Shown in pieces: positions 34,066 to 42,412 of a stretch of DNA of 64,000 bases (positions are counted from its first letter, which is position 1; the number at the start of each line of letters is the position of its first letter). Location of the stretch: assembly GCF_029917005.1 (NCBI RefSeq), contig NZ_CP123967.1:2418001-2482000 (forward strand), in the 5' to 3' direction. Under the pieces are notes generated by a model. The model was not told the DNA's origin and did not search any database. It was given only the letters and a program-made list of their open reading frames with translations. The translations under genes were made by a program, and so were the position numbers. Origin of the DNA: Tessaracoccus lacteus. GTDB taxonomy: Bacteria; Actinomycetota; Actinomycetes; Propionibacteriales; Propionibacteriaceae.

Positions 34066-34526
34066 TGATGCGACGATCTTCAAACAGTCGGGCGATCACG
34101 AAGCGGTTGATACGCGAAACGAAGAAGATCCGCTCGGCGCAACCGGGAACCGCTGTTCGAGGTGCCGTCACCGACGAGCGCGGCCCGGTCGCGAACGTTT
34201 CGAGCATCCGCACACTCTCGACAGCTGAGATCGAGGACGCGATTGACCGCTACCGTGCTGGCGAAAAAATCATGGTGATCGCAGCCCGACTCGGCGTGCC
34301 TCGTGCCCGACTACGTTGCAAGTTCCAGGCGAGTGGAATCACCTCGAAGCGGACGCCACTCACGGAGGAGCAAGTGGAAGGAGCTGCAGAGCTCTATCGC
34401 GGCGGTCTTTCGCTCGCGGCGGTCGGCGCAGAGTTCGGGGTGACCGGCATGACCATTCGCCGCCATCTGGTTGAACACGGCGTAACTGTCCGCCCACGGA
34501 AAGGTTGGGAGAATCATTCGCGGTGA
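34059..34526 (+). CDS. Small protein with two helix-turn-helix units
   Basis: A 155-residue basic protein, or 152 if the ATG at 34068 is used; neither start has a strong ribosome site. The C-terminal two thirds contain two similar DNA-binding units: LSTAEIEDAIDRYRAGEKIM with VIAARLGVPRARLR, and LTEEQVEGAAELYRGGLSL with AAVGAEFGVTGMTIRRHL. Each looks like the resolvase/invertase-type HTH found at the end of serine recombinases, without any catalytic domain. The N-terminus is Arg/Ser-rich. It starts at the very end of the left island repeat. It could be an excision factor or a remnant of a recombinase, but no function can be assigned. Confidence 0.6.
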   Translation: MDLMRRSSNSRAITKRLIRETKKIRSAQPGTAVRGAVTDERGPVANVSSIRTLSTAEIEDAIDRYRAGEKIMVIAARLGVPRARLRCKFQASGITSKRTPLTEEQVEGAAELYRGGLSLAAVGAEFGVTGMTIRRHLVEHGVTVRPRKGWENHSR

Positions 34527-34593
34527 CATTCGAGTTGGTCAATGGCGCTCCTCCGCTCGGATGAGTCCCTGTAGCTCTGACGTCGCGTCCGAG

Positions 34594-35958
34594 CTACCAG
34601 TAGATCGCTACGAGGTCAACGTCGAGCAGCCGTGGCGCATGCCCACCCAGATCCTTCGGCGCATTCGGATTGGCCTGTGCAAGTGAGCTTGACGGCGGGA
34701 AGAACGACAGTCCAGCTTCCTCGCGAGCGGCGGTGCGGAGCGCCAAGGCTCGCGCCGGAGCGACTTCGCCGCCAACCATCGCGAGCACCCGCTTGGTCAG
34801 CAGCGAGAAAGCACTGGTCTGATCCGACACGCTCGCCGATCGCGTCTTCAACTCGGCGATGCTCAGGGCAAGGAGTGTCTCCTGTTCGGGCGTCAGCGTT
34901 GCGTCGAGATCGTTCAGTATTGCCGAGGTGTAGCGAGTAAGGGCATCCGCCAACTTCGACTCCGGGCTGTCCGCGCTGTCTGAGGCAGCAGGTTTGCCGA
35001 ATGGCACACGACCAGCGGCGTTGATCTGGTCGATGAAGTTTGGCGCCACCTCAGTAAACAGGTCGGCGAGCTTGACGGGCGTCCAGGAGTCGTGCAGGCC
35101 AGGTCGCGAGATGCGAGCGAAGACAGTGAACTCGGCATCCGAGAACAGCACACGGCGGAGGTCCTTCCAGTAGGCCTCCTGCTCGGTGACTCCAACGATC
35201 TCCAACGGTCGAGTCTTTAGCTCGATCCCTTCGATCAGCCCCTTGTGGACGATGTACTCGGTGTCACCGATCTCGGCTACGACGTAGTCAACGGCCGTCG
35301 CACGGATCGGCACCAGTCCAGCAAGTAGTCGCTGCAGGATCTTGTTGATCGGCTGGACTTCCTGGAGCGTGGCCAGACCGCCTCCGGCAGCGAACATTCC
35401 CGGATAGTCCTCCGACATCGCCGTGAACTCGGAGACCATCGTTCCTAGGTGGAAGACGGGATCGGCGCCGAGGCGAACACGAAACTCGACGAGTTTGCCT
35501 CGCTGCAGTTCGTCTGTCGTGGCAATCTCCGACAGGTTGCCGGCTTTCTTGAGTCCGTCGATGTCTTTGGCAGGACTGTTCACCTCGACCGGCTCGATGA
35601 TGCGCAGTCCATCGATCTCGTGGAGGTCGCGGAACCGGGACTGGACGGTGGCTTTACGCGAAGTCTGGATGGTACTGCTGTTGGTGGTCTGGTATCGGGA
35701 GGTGATCTCAGCCTTGGCGATGAAACCGGGATTGGCTCCCGCCGTCGCGTCGATAGACGCTTCGCTGCCTTCGCTGGCCTGCTCCGACTTCGAATCGGTG
35801 ATCTCACCCTTCTGCGAGGAGAGCAGGCTCAGCAGGCTGACCTCGTCGAGGTAGATGAACTCGCGCAGATCCGGGCGAGTGGGATCGGCTGTCGTCTGGT
35901 GCGGTACGACTCGCTCTTTGATGCCGAACAGGCGACGCCACCACGTTCTCTTGCTCAT
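34594..35958 (-). CDS. DUF6414-like protein paired with an AAA ATPase
   Basis: A 454-residue protein I cannot assign to a known activity. It starts with a basic lead (SKRTWWRRLFGIKERV) and then REFIYLDEVSLLSLLSSQKG, a pattern I associate with the DUF6414 family. A Ser/Thr/Glu-rich stretch follows (residues 55-115), then a mixed alpha/beta body with VEFRVRLGADPVFHLGTM and VVAEIGDTEYIVHKG. There are no membrane helices or clear nuclease or protease motifs. The ATG at 35958 overlaps the ATPase stop by ATGA, so the two are made together. The gene has lower GC than its surroundings, which suggests transfer. It could be the partner, substrate or effector of the ATPase. Confidence 0.6.
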   Translation of the reverse strand: MSKRTWWRRLFGIKERVVPHQTTADPTRPDLREFIYLDEVSLLSLLSSQKGEITDSKSEQASEGSEASIDATAGANPGFIAKAEITSRYQTTNSSTIQTSRKATVQSRFRDLHEIDGLRIIEPVEVNSPAKDIDGLKKAGNLSEIATTDELQRGKLVEFRVRLGADPVFHLGTMVSEFTAMSEDYPGMFAAGGGLATLQEVQPINKILQRLLAGLVPIRATAVDYVVAEIGDTEYIVHKGLIEGIELKTRPLEIVGVTEQEAYWKDLRRVLFSDAEFTVFARISRPGLHDSWTPVKLADLFTEVAPNFIDQINAAGRVPFGKPAASDSADSPESKLADALTRYTSAILNDLDATLTPEQETLLALSIAELKTRSASVSDQTSAFSLLTKRVLAMVGGEVAPARALALRTAAREEAGLSFFPPSSSLAQANPNAPKDLGGHAPRLLDVDLVAIYW

Positions 35959-37184
35959 GCTGCGACCTCCGCGACCACCGAGCGTCGAGGTCGCAGGGCG
36001 ATCCGCTCGAACGCCTGGACAAAGTCCTCTGGGGCGACTTCTTCGCGACCATCGCCGACCGCCAAGAGTGCCGCCTCCGTCCATATGAAGGTCAGCTCGG
36101 CCGCCGACCAGCCCTCGGTCAGCGCCGCCACGTCTTCGAGAGGCAAGTCGGCTGCGGTCTTCAAGTGTGCGCCAGCAACCTTGAGAATCTCATAGCGATC
36201 CGAACGAGTAGGCAGACCGAACTCGATCTCCCAGTCGAATCGGCCTGGACGCGTGAGGGCTGGGTCGAGCGAGTCGACACGGTTGGTCGCCGCGATGACG
36301 ATGACGCTCTTGCCCTTGTTGTCGAAGCCATCCATAAGGGTCAGGAGCTGGGCAACAAGTCGTTTTGAGGCTTCGTGCGAGTCCGCAGATCGCTTCTCGG
36401 CGATGCTGTCGATCTCGTCGAAGAAGACGATGGCTCGGCCGCTGTCGCTGTTGGTTGCAGCCTCAAATATCTTGCGAAGCGTTCCCTCAGTGTCCCCGAG
36501 CCACTTGCTGATGATCTCGGGACCACTGATGGCATAGAACTGGGCGTTCGATTCCCTGGCGATGATGCGAGCGAGGTGGGTCTTACCCGTGCCGGGTTGG
36601 CCGGTGAAGAGGATGCCCTTGATCGGGCGGGCGCCGATGTTCTCGAGCTGTTGCTGGCGTTCGAGCTGGGTCTCGATGAGTTCCTTGGCACGGGCGACGA
36701 CGTGTGGGTATCCACCGAAGTCGTTGAAGGTCGGTCCCGCCCCAGCCTCGTCACGGAGATACTCCGACTCGACGTTCTCGTTGTCGTCACCGAGCAGGCT
36801 GCTCTTGATCGGCCGTTCCGAGATGACCGACAGCAAGCCCTGCGCGTCGTTGTACTCGACGACGTTCCCAACCTTGACCCCGATGCCGTTGGGGTTGGCT
36901 ACTCGCTGGAAGCTACCGATACCGCCGTCAACCAGCACGAAGCCGTCGTCGAGGACGAGGCGCACCGTTGCGATCTGGCTGGACTCACGCCAGAGATCCT
37001 CGGGTGCCCGTTCCCATGAGTTCTGGCCAACGATGATGATGTCGCCCGGCTCGACGTTGTCGATGTTCGACAGGTTGGAAGCTCGTCCTGTTTGCCCATT
37101 CTGGGTCTGGAAGTGGATGGTGTCATCGTCGTGGTCGACGCGGAGCACCTTGAAGAGCTGACCAACGATCCCCGCGTCGCTCAA
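35955..37184 (-). CDS. Classic AAA ATPase with N-terminal OB-like domains
   Basis: A 409-residue AAA protein. The N-terminal ~140 residues form small beta domains (IVGQLFKVLRVDHDDDTIHF, VEPGDIIIVGQNSWE, VGNVVEYNDAQGLLSVI) like those of proteasomal ATPases and Cdc48. The ATPase module has GQPGTGKT near residue 193, a pore-loop-like SKWLGDTE, FFDEIDS near 253, and ALTRPGRFD near 311 with the arginine finger region. Such enzymes form hexamers that thread or remodel proteins. The start is a TTG at 37184 with GGAGG eight bases upstream. It is the first gene of a two-gene operon with the DUF6414-like gene. No protease is encoded nearby, so a remodelling or defence role is more likely than degradation. 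Confidence 0.85.
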   Translation of the reverse strand: MSDAGIVGQLFKVLRVDHDDDTIHFQTQNGQTGRASNLSNIDNVEPGDIIIVGQNSWERAPEDLWRESSQIATVRLVLDDGFVLVDGGIGSFQRVANPNGIGVKVGNVVEYNDAQGLLSVISERPIKSSLLGDDNENVESEYLRDEAGAGPTFNDFGGYPHVVARAKELIETQLERQQQLENIGARPIKGILFTGQPGTGKTHLARIIARESNAQFYAISGPEIISKWLGDTEGTLRKIFEAATNSDSGRAIVFFDEIDSIAEKRSADSHEASKRLVAQLLTLMDGFDNKGKSVIVIAATNRVDSLDPALTRPGRFDWEIEFGLPTRSDRYEILKVAGAHLKTAADLPLEDVAALTEGWSAAELTFIWTEAALLAVGDGREEVAPEDFVQAFERIALRPRRSVVAEVAA

Positions 37185-37332
37185 AGCTGTGACCTCCGGG
37201 TTCTAGTGTCCGATCGGATATTCCGGTGCTCGAAAGCGTCTCTCGCGGAGCCCCGGCGCACACGTGTACTCATGCCGAGATTAGCCGGAGGGGCGGACAT
37301 CAACACGCCTCCTCACCGATCGACCGACGGAC

Positions 37333-37545
37333 TTACTGCGCCTTCAGCGGGGCAACAACCCAGTCAAACATATCGATTAGCGGCGCAATGTCTTGATCGT
37401 CGGCCGCGATGCGGGACGCGGCATCGTTGACGGCCCCAGTGACGCCGAGCCAGCTCAGGCGCCAGCCAGCGTCACCGGCAACCCGGTCCCACATCCACCG
37501 CTGAATACGCCCGTTGCCCTCGCGGAACGGATGGATGTAGAAGCG
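37333..37545 (-). pseudogene. fic: Fic toxin gene, 3' fragment carrying the catalytic motif
   Basis: About 70 residues remain, beginning YIHPFREGNGRIQRWMWDRV, which is the Fic active-site motif HPFxxGNGR, and ending APLKAQ with a TAA. The upstream half of the fold is missing here and is found 4.2 kb away at 41750-42145, on the same strand and ending just before this motif (HHYDQF). The intervening DNA is a tyrosine-recombinase element. Fic proteins AMPylate target proteins such as gyrase. Neither half should be active alone. Confidence 0.85.
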
Positions 37546-37766
37546 AGAACTTTTCGATCTGATGCAACATGCGGTGGTTCCGCGTGTTTCCGGGCCTTTG
37601 GGTCGCCAGGATCGCGTCGGCTTGCCAGCGTGGTGGTGAAGTGAGGCGCGGTGACGCCGCCGGGTCACGTTCAGCCCCATGATTCCGGGCTGTTTGGCGA
37701 GGGCGTGATCCGCGTTGTGGGCCATGTCATCCATTCTAGCGTTGCGTTAGATGCAATAATGATGGG

Positions 37767-38873
37767 GTGGGTGAGGATGCGGAGGTGCTGCTGCTTCGGC
37801 AGCCGGGCATTGTGCCGTTGCACGAGGACGCGGCCGTTTTCGGCGGAATGCTCGATGGGTTCTCCCGCCAGCAGGTGAGTCGCGGTCTGGCGACGCAGAC
37901 GATCCAGATGCGCCGCTGGCAGGTGGAGCGGTTCCAACGGTTCGCGGATTCGTACCCGTGGGAGTGGCTGCCGGGTGACGTCGAGGACTTCACCACGAGC
38001 CTGTTCAGCGGCCCACGACCGTTGTCGCGTTCGACGGTGCGGATCTATCACCTGACGTTGCGCGCGTTCTGCGATTTCGTCACCGACCAGCGCTATGGGT
38101 GGGTGGCGGAGTGCCGATCACGGTTCGGGTCGGTGCCGACGCAGGTGTGCTTCGAGTGGAACACGGTCGCGCACACCGTCGATTTCGAGGGCACGCCGGG
38201 TCGGCGGCCGCTGGACTATGACGAACTGGACGCGCTGTTCGCCGTCGCTGACGCACGTGTGGAAACACTGCGGCAGCAGGGCCGCAAGGGCGCGCTGGCC
38301 GCGTTGCGGGATGCCCAGCTACTGAAGACGACTTATGCGTGGGGGCTACGTCGCCGCGAGGTGCTGGGGCTGGATGTGGTCGATCTGCGGACGAACGCGA
38401 AGACACCGCAGTGGGGTCGGTTCGGGCTACTGCACGTGCGGCACGGGGAGTCCTCGAAAGGGTCGATTCCCAAGCGCCGGTCGGTGTTGTCGCTCCCGGA
38501 GTTCGAGTGGGCGATCGACGGGCTGCGCCTCTACGTCGAGCAGGTGCGGGAGAAGTTCAACCCCGGCAACCATCCGGGGCTCTGGCCGACCGAGCGCGGC
38601 ACCCGCGTCGGTGACCGTTACCTCGACCGGCGGTTCGCGCAGCTCCGCGACGAGGCTGGGCTGCCGAGCGAGCTGACCCTGCACAGCCTTCGCCACTCCT
38701 ACGTGACGCACCTCATCGAGCTTGGTTATGCGGAGCAGTTCGTGCAGGCCCAGGTCGGGCACGCCTACGCGTCGACGACGGCGATCTACACCTCGGTGAC
38801 CGACGACTACCGCAACCGTGTCCTGGCGGCGGCGATCGACAAGTTCTACTTCCCGGAAGGAAGCACCCGATGA
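37767..38873 (+). CDS. Tyrosine recombinase, first gene of the transposon
   Basis: A 368-residue site-specific recombinase with a SAM-like N-terminal core-binding domain (TIQMRRWQVERFQRFADSYP) and a complete catalytic domain: Arg in WGLRRREVLGL near residue 195, HxxR in SLRHSYVTHL near 309, His in QVGHAYAS near 331 and the nucleophile Tyr in AIYTSV near 340. The start is a GTG at 37767. The stop overlaps the next gene by ATGA. It should catalyse the strand exchange that moves the element. It appears intact. Confidence 0.88.
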   Translation: MGEDAEVLLLRQPGIVPLHEDAAVFGGMLDGFSRQQVSRGLATQTIQMRRWQVERFQRFADSYPWEWLPGDVEDFTTSLFSGPRPLSRSTVRIYHLTLRAFCDFVTDQRYGWVAECRSRFGSVPTQVCFEWNTVAHTVDFEGTPGRRPLDYDELDALFAVADARVETLRQQGRKGALAALRDAQLLKTTYAWGLRRREVLGLDVVDLRTNAKTPQWGRFGLLHVRHGESSKGSIPKRRSVLSLPEFEWAIDGLRLYVEQVREKFNPGNHPGLWPTERGTRVGDRYLDRRFAQLRDEAGLPSELTLHSLRHSYVTHLIELGYAEQFVQAQVGHAYASTTAIYTSVTDDYRNRVLAAAIDKFYFPEGSTR

Positions 38874-39199
38874 CGACGAAGACGATCACCTGGCGGCTGC
38901 GGACACTGATGGCCGAACGCGGAATGTTCAAGACCACAGACCTCCTCGAACCGCTGAACGCCGAAGGCGTCGCACTCTCCCGCGAGCAGGTCTTCCGGCT
39001 GGTGACCCAGACCCCGCAACGCCTCAACGTCGAGGTCCTCGCGGCACTCTGCACGATCCTGGACTGCACGCCCAGCGACCTACTCGTCCTCGAACAAGCC
39101 GCCGCACGGTCGGTGCAGGCGACGGGGACGAGCGGAAGGATCGAGGACATCGGAGACCTGCGCCCCGTCGCCGCGCGCATCCAGCGACCGAAGCTGTGA
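38870..39199 (+). CDS. Xre-type HTH protein, second gene of the transposon
   Basis: A 109-residue protein of the Cro/C1 type: TWRLRTLMAERGMFKTTDLL opens the fold, LSREQVFRLVTQTPQRLNVE holds the recognition helix, and LAALCTILDCTPSDLLVLE is the conserved closing motif. The tail is flexible. It is coupled by ATGA to the recombinase upstream and by GTGA to the zinc-ribbon gene downstream, so all three are made together. It probably directs or regulates transposition. Confidence 0.8.
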   Translation: MTTKTITWRLRTLMAERGMFKTTDLLEPLNAEGVALSREQVFRLVTQTPQRLNVEVLAALCTILDCTPSDLLVLEQAAARSVQATGTSGRIEDIGDLRPVAARIQRPKL

Positions 39200-41173
39200 C
39201 CACGACCCCACGCGGCACTCCACAGCCAAACGGGGTGTTCGGGCGTCGCGTCGCCGCCGCCCTGGCCGCCAAGGGCGTGACCGCACCGGAACCGGCCGTC
39301 ATTGACGCGGCGGAGAGGATCGTGCAAGCGAGAGCGCGGAACGGGACGCTGCGGCTGCTGACCAGCGACGAGTTCAACCCCATCGAACTGCATGGGGAGA
39401 CAACACCGAGTCAGGTGCAGACGCTGCTGGCGAATCTTGTCCGCGATGGCGCGACCGGCATCCGGTTGCCGCTCTGCCCGTCATGCCGCACCAGGAGAGT
39501 CGTCAAGGTCCGCAACGAGCAGGGTCAGCGCGAATGTTTCCGCTGCGCGCAGCGCCGCTCCTACGGGGAGTGCCCCGATTGTCTGCGGATGAAGAAGCTC
39601 ACCGCCACCAACACCGATGGGCAGCGCGTCTGCCAGCGCTGCGGGCCGGAGGGCATGCCGACGTTCACCTGTGACGACTGCGGGAAGACCGTCACCACCG
39701 TCGGGCGCGTCGACGGGCGACGGGTCTGCCTGAACTGCTTCCCGAAGCGTCTGCGACTCTGCGTGTCGTGCGGTCAGGAGAAGAAGATCGCCGTGAACAT
39801 CCTCCACGGCCCGCACTGCTTCGCCTGCCACAACCGCATCCTCCGCAACCCGGCACCCTGCCCCGGATGCGACGAGAAGCGCATCCTCGCGTTCCTCGGT
39901 GCCGACGACCTCCCGTGCTGCGCGGGCTGCGCCGGTCAGCCTCCTCGTTACGCCTGCCGACGCTGCGGCAGCGAAGAACACAACTACGGTCGCCTCTGCG
40001 GAAAGTGTGTCCTCAGCGATCGTTGCGACGATATCCTCACCGGCCCCGACGGTGAGTTCCTTCCTCCGATGCAGGCACTGCGTGACTACCTGCTCGCGCA
40101 GCCTCGCCCGGCCCAGATCATCAAGTGGCTGCACATGGGGCCGAGCACGGACCTGCTGCGTGACATCGCATCCGCGCGAGCCGCAATCGAGTCCATACTG
40201 GACGCGCCTCGACCGAGCAAGCCATTGATCTACCTGCGCACGCTCCTCCTCGACTCCGGTGCCCTGCCGCGCGATGCGGCGGCCACGCGGCAGCTGATGG
40301 CCTGGGCGACGCACACCATCGGCGGAGCCTCCGCCGAACACCGCCAAATGCTGCGCACCTACACTCGATGGGTGCTGATGCGCCGAGCCAGCCGAGATGC
40401 CGCAGGCGACATCGCTATCGGCGCAGCTCGGCACCTCAAAGCATCGCTGCGCGGCCTGATCACTTTCCTCACCTGGACTGAGGAACAACAGACGCCCCTG
40501 CACGCTCTCACCCAGGCGCAAATCGAGGAGTTCATCACCCTCCGCACCGCACGACGATGGCTCCCGCAGTTCCTCACCTGGGCCGCCGAACGCGACATCA
40601 CGCCCGAGCTCGACATCTCGACACTCCCGCGCCGAGAACCCACGATCAGCACGTCCGAAGAACACCTCGAAAACGTCATCCGCACCCTCACCACGGATCG
40701 CACAATCCCGCTCGATGCGCGCCTCGCGGCGCTGCTGATCGCGGTCTACGGACTCCCCGCAACCAAGACGCTCGCGCTGCGTCGCCGCCAGCTCCGCGAC
40801 GAGAGCGACGGCCTCGACCTCCACATCGGAGACCGTCCGCTCACGTTGCCCGCGCCGATCACCCTGCTCGCTCGCGAGCAGCTCGACCTCCGACCCGACG
40901 CCGACGATGACGCATGGCTGTTCCCTGGCCGTCTCCCTGGGCAGCCTCTCGACCCGCATTCGCCTGCGCCCTCTCGGCACCAGCATCTCCGCGCTACAGA
41001 ACACCGCCCGGTTCCGGCTCGCCGGAGCCGTCCCCGCCAAAGTCCTCGCAGACGTACTCGATTTCGGCGTCGCCACCTTCGAGAACTACGCCCGCCTCGC
41101 CGGAGGCACCCGTGGTGACTACCCGGCCCTGCGCGCCACGGCACCAGCCATCCCCACCGGCCGGCGCCGCTGA
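39196..41173 (+). pseudogene. Zinc-ribbon, recombinase-like third gene of the transposon, frameshifted
   Basis: Starting from the GTG at 39196, the frame encodes a protein rich in CxxC zinc ribbons (LCPSCRTRR, GECPDCLRMK, FTCDDCGKT, LCVSCGQEKK, CPGCDEKR, YACRRCGSEE; residues 90-275), then a helical region and a tyrosine-recombinase-like C-terminus (ALLIAVYGLPATKTLALRRR). Near 40930-40960 the reading frame breaks. Skipping one base continues into TRIRLRPLGTSISALQNTAR and LADVLDFGVATFENYARLAG and ends at 41173, giving 658 residues. Without correction it ends at 41118 with an Arg-rich tail. The recombinase part lacks the HxxR and H residues, so it was probably an accessory partner. Either the copy is broken or the frameshift is an artefact. 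Confidence 0.75.
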
Positions 41174-41253
41174 ACGCGACCTGCCACAGCACCGACACAG
41201 CCGCATTCCAGCCGCGTTGAGAAAAGCCCCGAAAATCCAGTAGACATAAGGCT

Positions 41254-41697
41254 ATGACCGACTACCCCACGAACCATGATCTCGGCCGGATCGACGTCAT
41301 CGAACTGGACGACACTCCTGCCCTGAGTCGTGACGTCACCCTCAACATCGCCACGATCCAAGCCGCCTGGCCCGACTTCGAGAGCTCCTTCGACTCACTA
41401 CAGGGCCGCAGAATGATGGGACTGTTCTACGGCGAGAACGAGATATACCGCCTGTCCTCCACACGTCTTGGTCGAGACCACGACAACCCACTCGGCCTCG
41501 ACGAGACCGTGATACCAGGCGGCAGCTACCTGCGCCTGCGCCTGCGCGGCACCGCCCCGTCTATCTACGAGAACATTGCCCCCGCATTCGACGCGCTCTT
41601 CGAACATGCAGACCACGACCCTGGACGGCCGCACATCGAGTACTACCGCCGCGAGGGCGAGGTCGACTGCCTCGTCCCGGTCAGCTCATCGAACTGA
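41254..41697 (+). CDS. GyrI-like effector-binding domain protein (transposon passenger)
   Basis: A 147-residue soluble protein whose second half follows the GyrI-like/AraC effector-binding pattern: IPGGSYLRLRLRGTAPSIYE, AFDALFEHADH, RPHIEYYRR and a closing EVDCLVPV. Family members bind small hydrophobic molecules or inhibit gyrase. The fold is inferred from the motif order, so the call is moderate. It lies between the third transposon gene and the right end, in the same direction, and is therefore likely carried cargo. No DNA-binding domain is attached. Confidence 0.6.
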   Translation: MTDYPTNHDLGRIDVIELDDTPALSRDVTLNIATIQAAWPDFESSFDSLQGRRMMGLFYGENEIYRLSSTRLGRDHDNPLGLDETVIPGGSYLRLRLRGTAPSIYENIAPAFDALFEHADHDPGRPHIEYYRREGEVDCLVPVSSSN

Positions 41698-41749
41698 CCT
41701 CAAACAAGGTGGATAGTTCTCACTCGGATAAGGCACTTCCACCGGTATT

Positions 41750-42145
41750 GAACTGGTCGTAGTGGTGCGCGAGGCGGGCGATGAACGTCGCCCGGTCCAT
41801 GCCGCGCAGGTAGTCGTCGGCCCGCAGCTCGTCGGCGGCGAACCCGGCGGCGCGCTCGATCATCGAGACGGGCACGAAGTAGCCGGCGCGTTCGACGTTC
41901 TCGCGGATGTCGACGGTCCGCGGCTCGCCCGCCCAGTCGTAGATGGGTGAGAACAGGAAGCGGTGGATCGCGCGCAACTCAGCGAGGTCGCCGGTCGGTT
42001 TCGGCGGCTCGGCCGCCAGGCGCAGCGCGCGGATCGGCACGAGGTCACCTTCGACCGCTTCCAGCTCCGCCTGCGTGGCCGCACCGACGAGGTTCTTCAG
42101 AATCCCCGTCGTTGGATCAATGTAGGGGTCGACGAAGTCAGACAA
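41750..42145 (-). pseudogene. fic: Fic toxin gene, 5' fragment
   Basis: About 130 residues of the N-terminal half of a VbhT/FicT-type toxin: FVDPYIDPTTGILKN, VEGDLVPIRALRL, HRFLFSPIYDWAGEPRTVDI and IARLAHHYDQF. The frame then enters foreign DNA and stops at 41720. The catalytic HPFxxGNGR motif is missing here and is present in the fragment at 37333-37545. The likely start is a TTG at 42145, overlapping the antitoxin stop by eight bases, the normal coupled arrangement. The gene is inactivated by the transposon. Confidence 0.85.
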
Positions 42146-42332
42146 TCTCGTAACGGGTGCGCACCCGGGCCTCGAGCTCCACGAGGTCGATCTCGCCCGC
42201 AACGTACTTGTCGGTGTCGGCCTTGGTCGCCTCGCTGGCGGGCAGCCCTTCCATCTCGCCGGAGTGGAGTGCCTCGGCGACCTGGCGCTCTCGCTCGGCG
42301 CGCTGAGCGGTGGTGATGGTCGTGATCGACAT
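42138..42332 (-). CDS. VbhA/FicA-type antitoxin
   Basis: A 64-residue antitoxin with the inhibitory motif (S/T)xxxE(G/N) as SGEMEG at residues 24-29, within a helix that normally plugs the Fic ATP site through its Glu. The second half, ASEATKADTDKYVAGEIDLV, matches the family's helical hairpin. The ATG at 42332 follows AGGAG eight bases upstream. It is upstream of, and overlaps, the disrupted fic gene. The gene is intact although its toxin is split. Confidence 0.85.
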   Translation of the reverse strand: MSITTITTAQRAERERQVAEALHSGEMEGLPASEATKADTDKYVAGEIDLVELEARVRTRYEIV

Positions 42333-42412
42333 GATGCAACTCCTTCCGTCAGCGGTATCCCTAAGTTTACCGGGCAGGTCCGTGCGGCGGCCAGGTTTCC
42401 ACAGCACCCATC

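Larger units (their letters stand above)
37543..41750. mobile_element. Three-gene tyrosine-recombinase transposon inserted in fic
   Basis: The element separates the two halves of a Fic gene. It carries a tyrosine recombinase, a small Xre-type HTH and a zinc-ribbon recombinase-like protein in overlapping order, then a passenger gene. The left end begins GCGAGAACTTTTC next to fic. Near the right end the related GTGAGAACTATCC occurs in inverted orientation (41711-41723), about 25 bp before the junction. No target duplication is evident, as in Tn554-like elements. The exact ends are uncertain by a few bases. The 37546-37766 stretch is non-coding and contains TTGC-N7-GCAA before the recombinase start. 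Confidence 0.75.

Noticed and set aside
37546-37734. N-terminal extension of the Fic 3' fragment
   Set aside because: The residues before YIHPFREGNGR are transposon-end DNA and bear no resemblance to Fic.
42146-42202. A longer Fic start upstream (RARSTSWSS)
   Set aside because: It overlaps the antitoxin coding region deeply. Conserved Fic sequence begins at the TTG at 42145.
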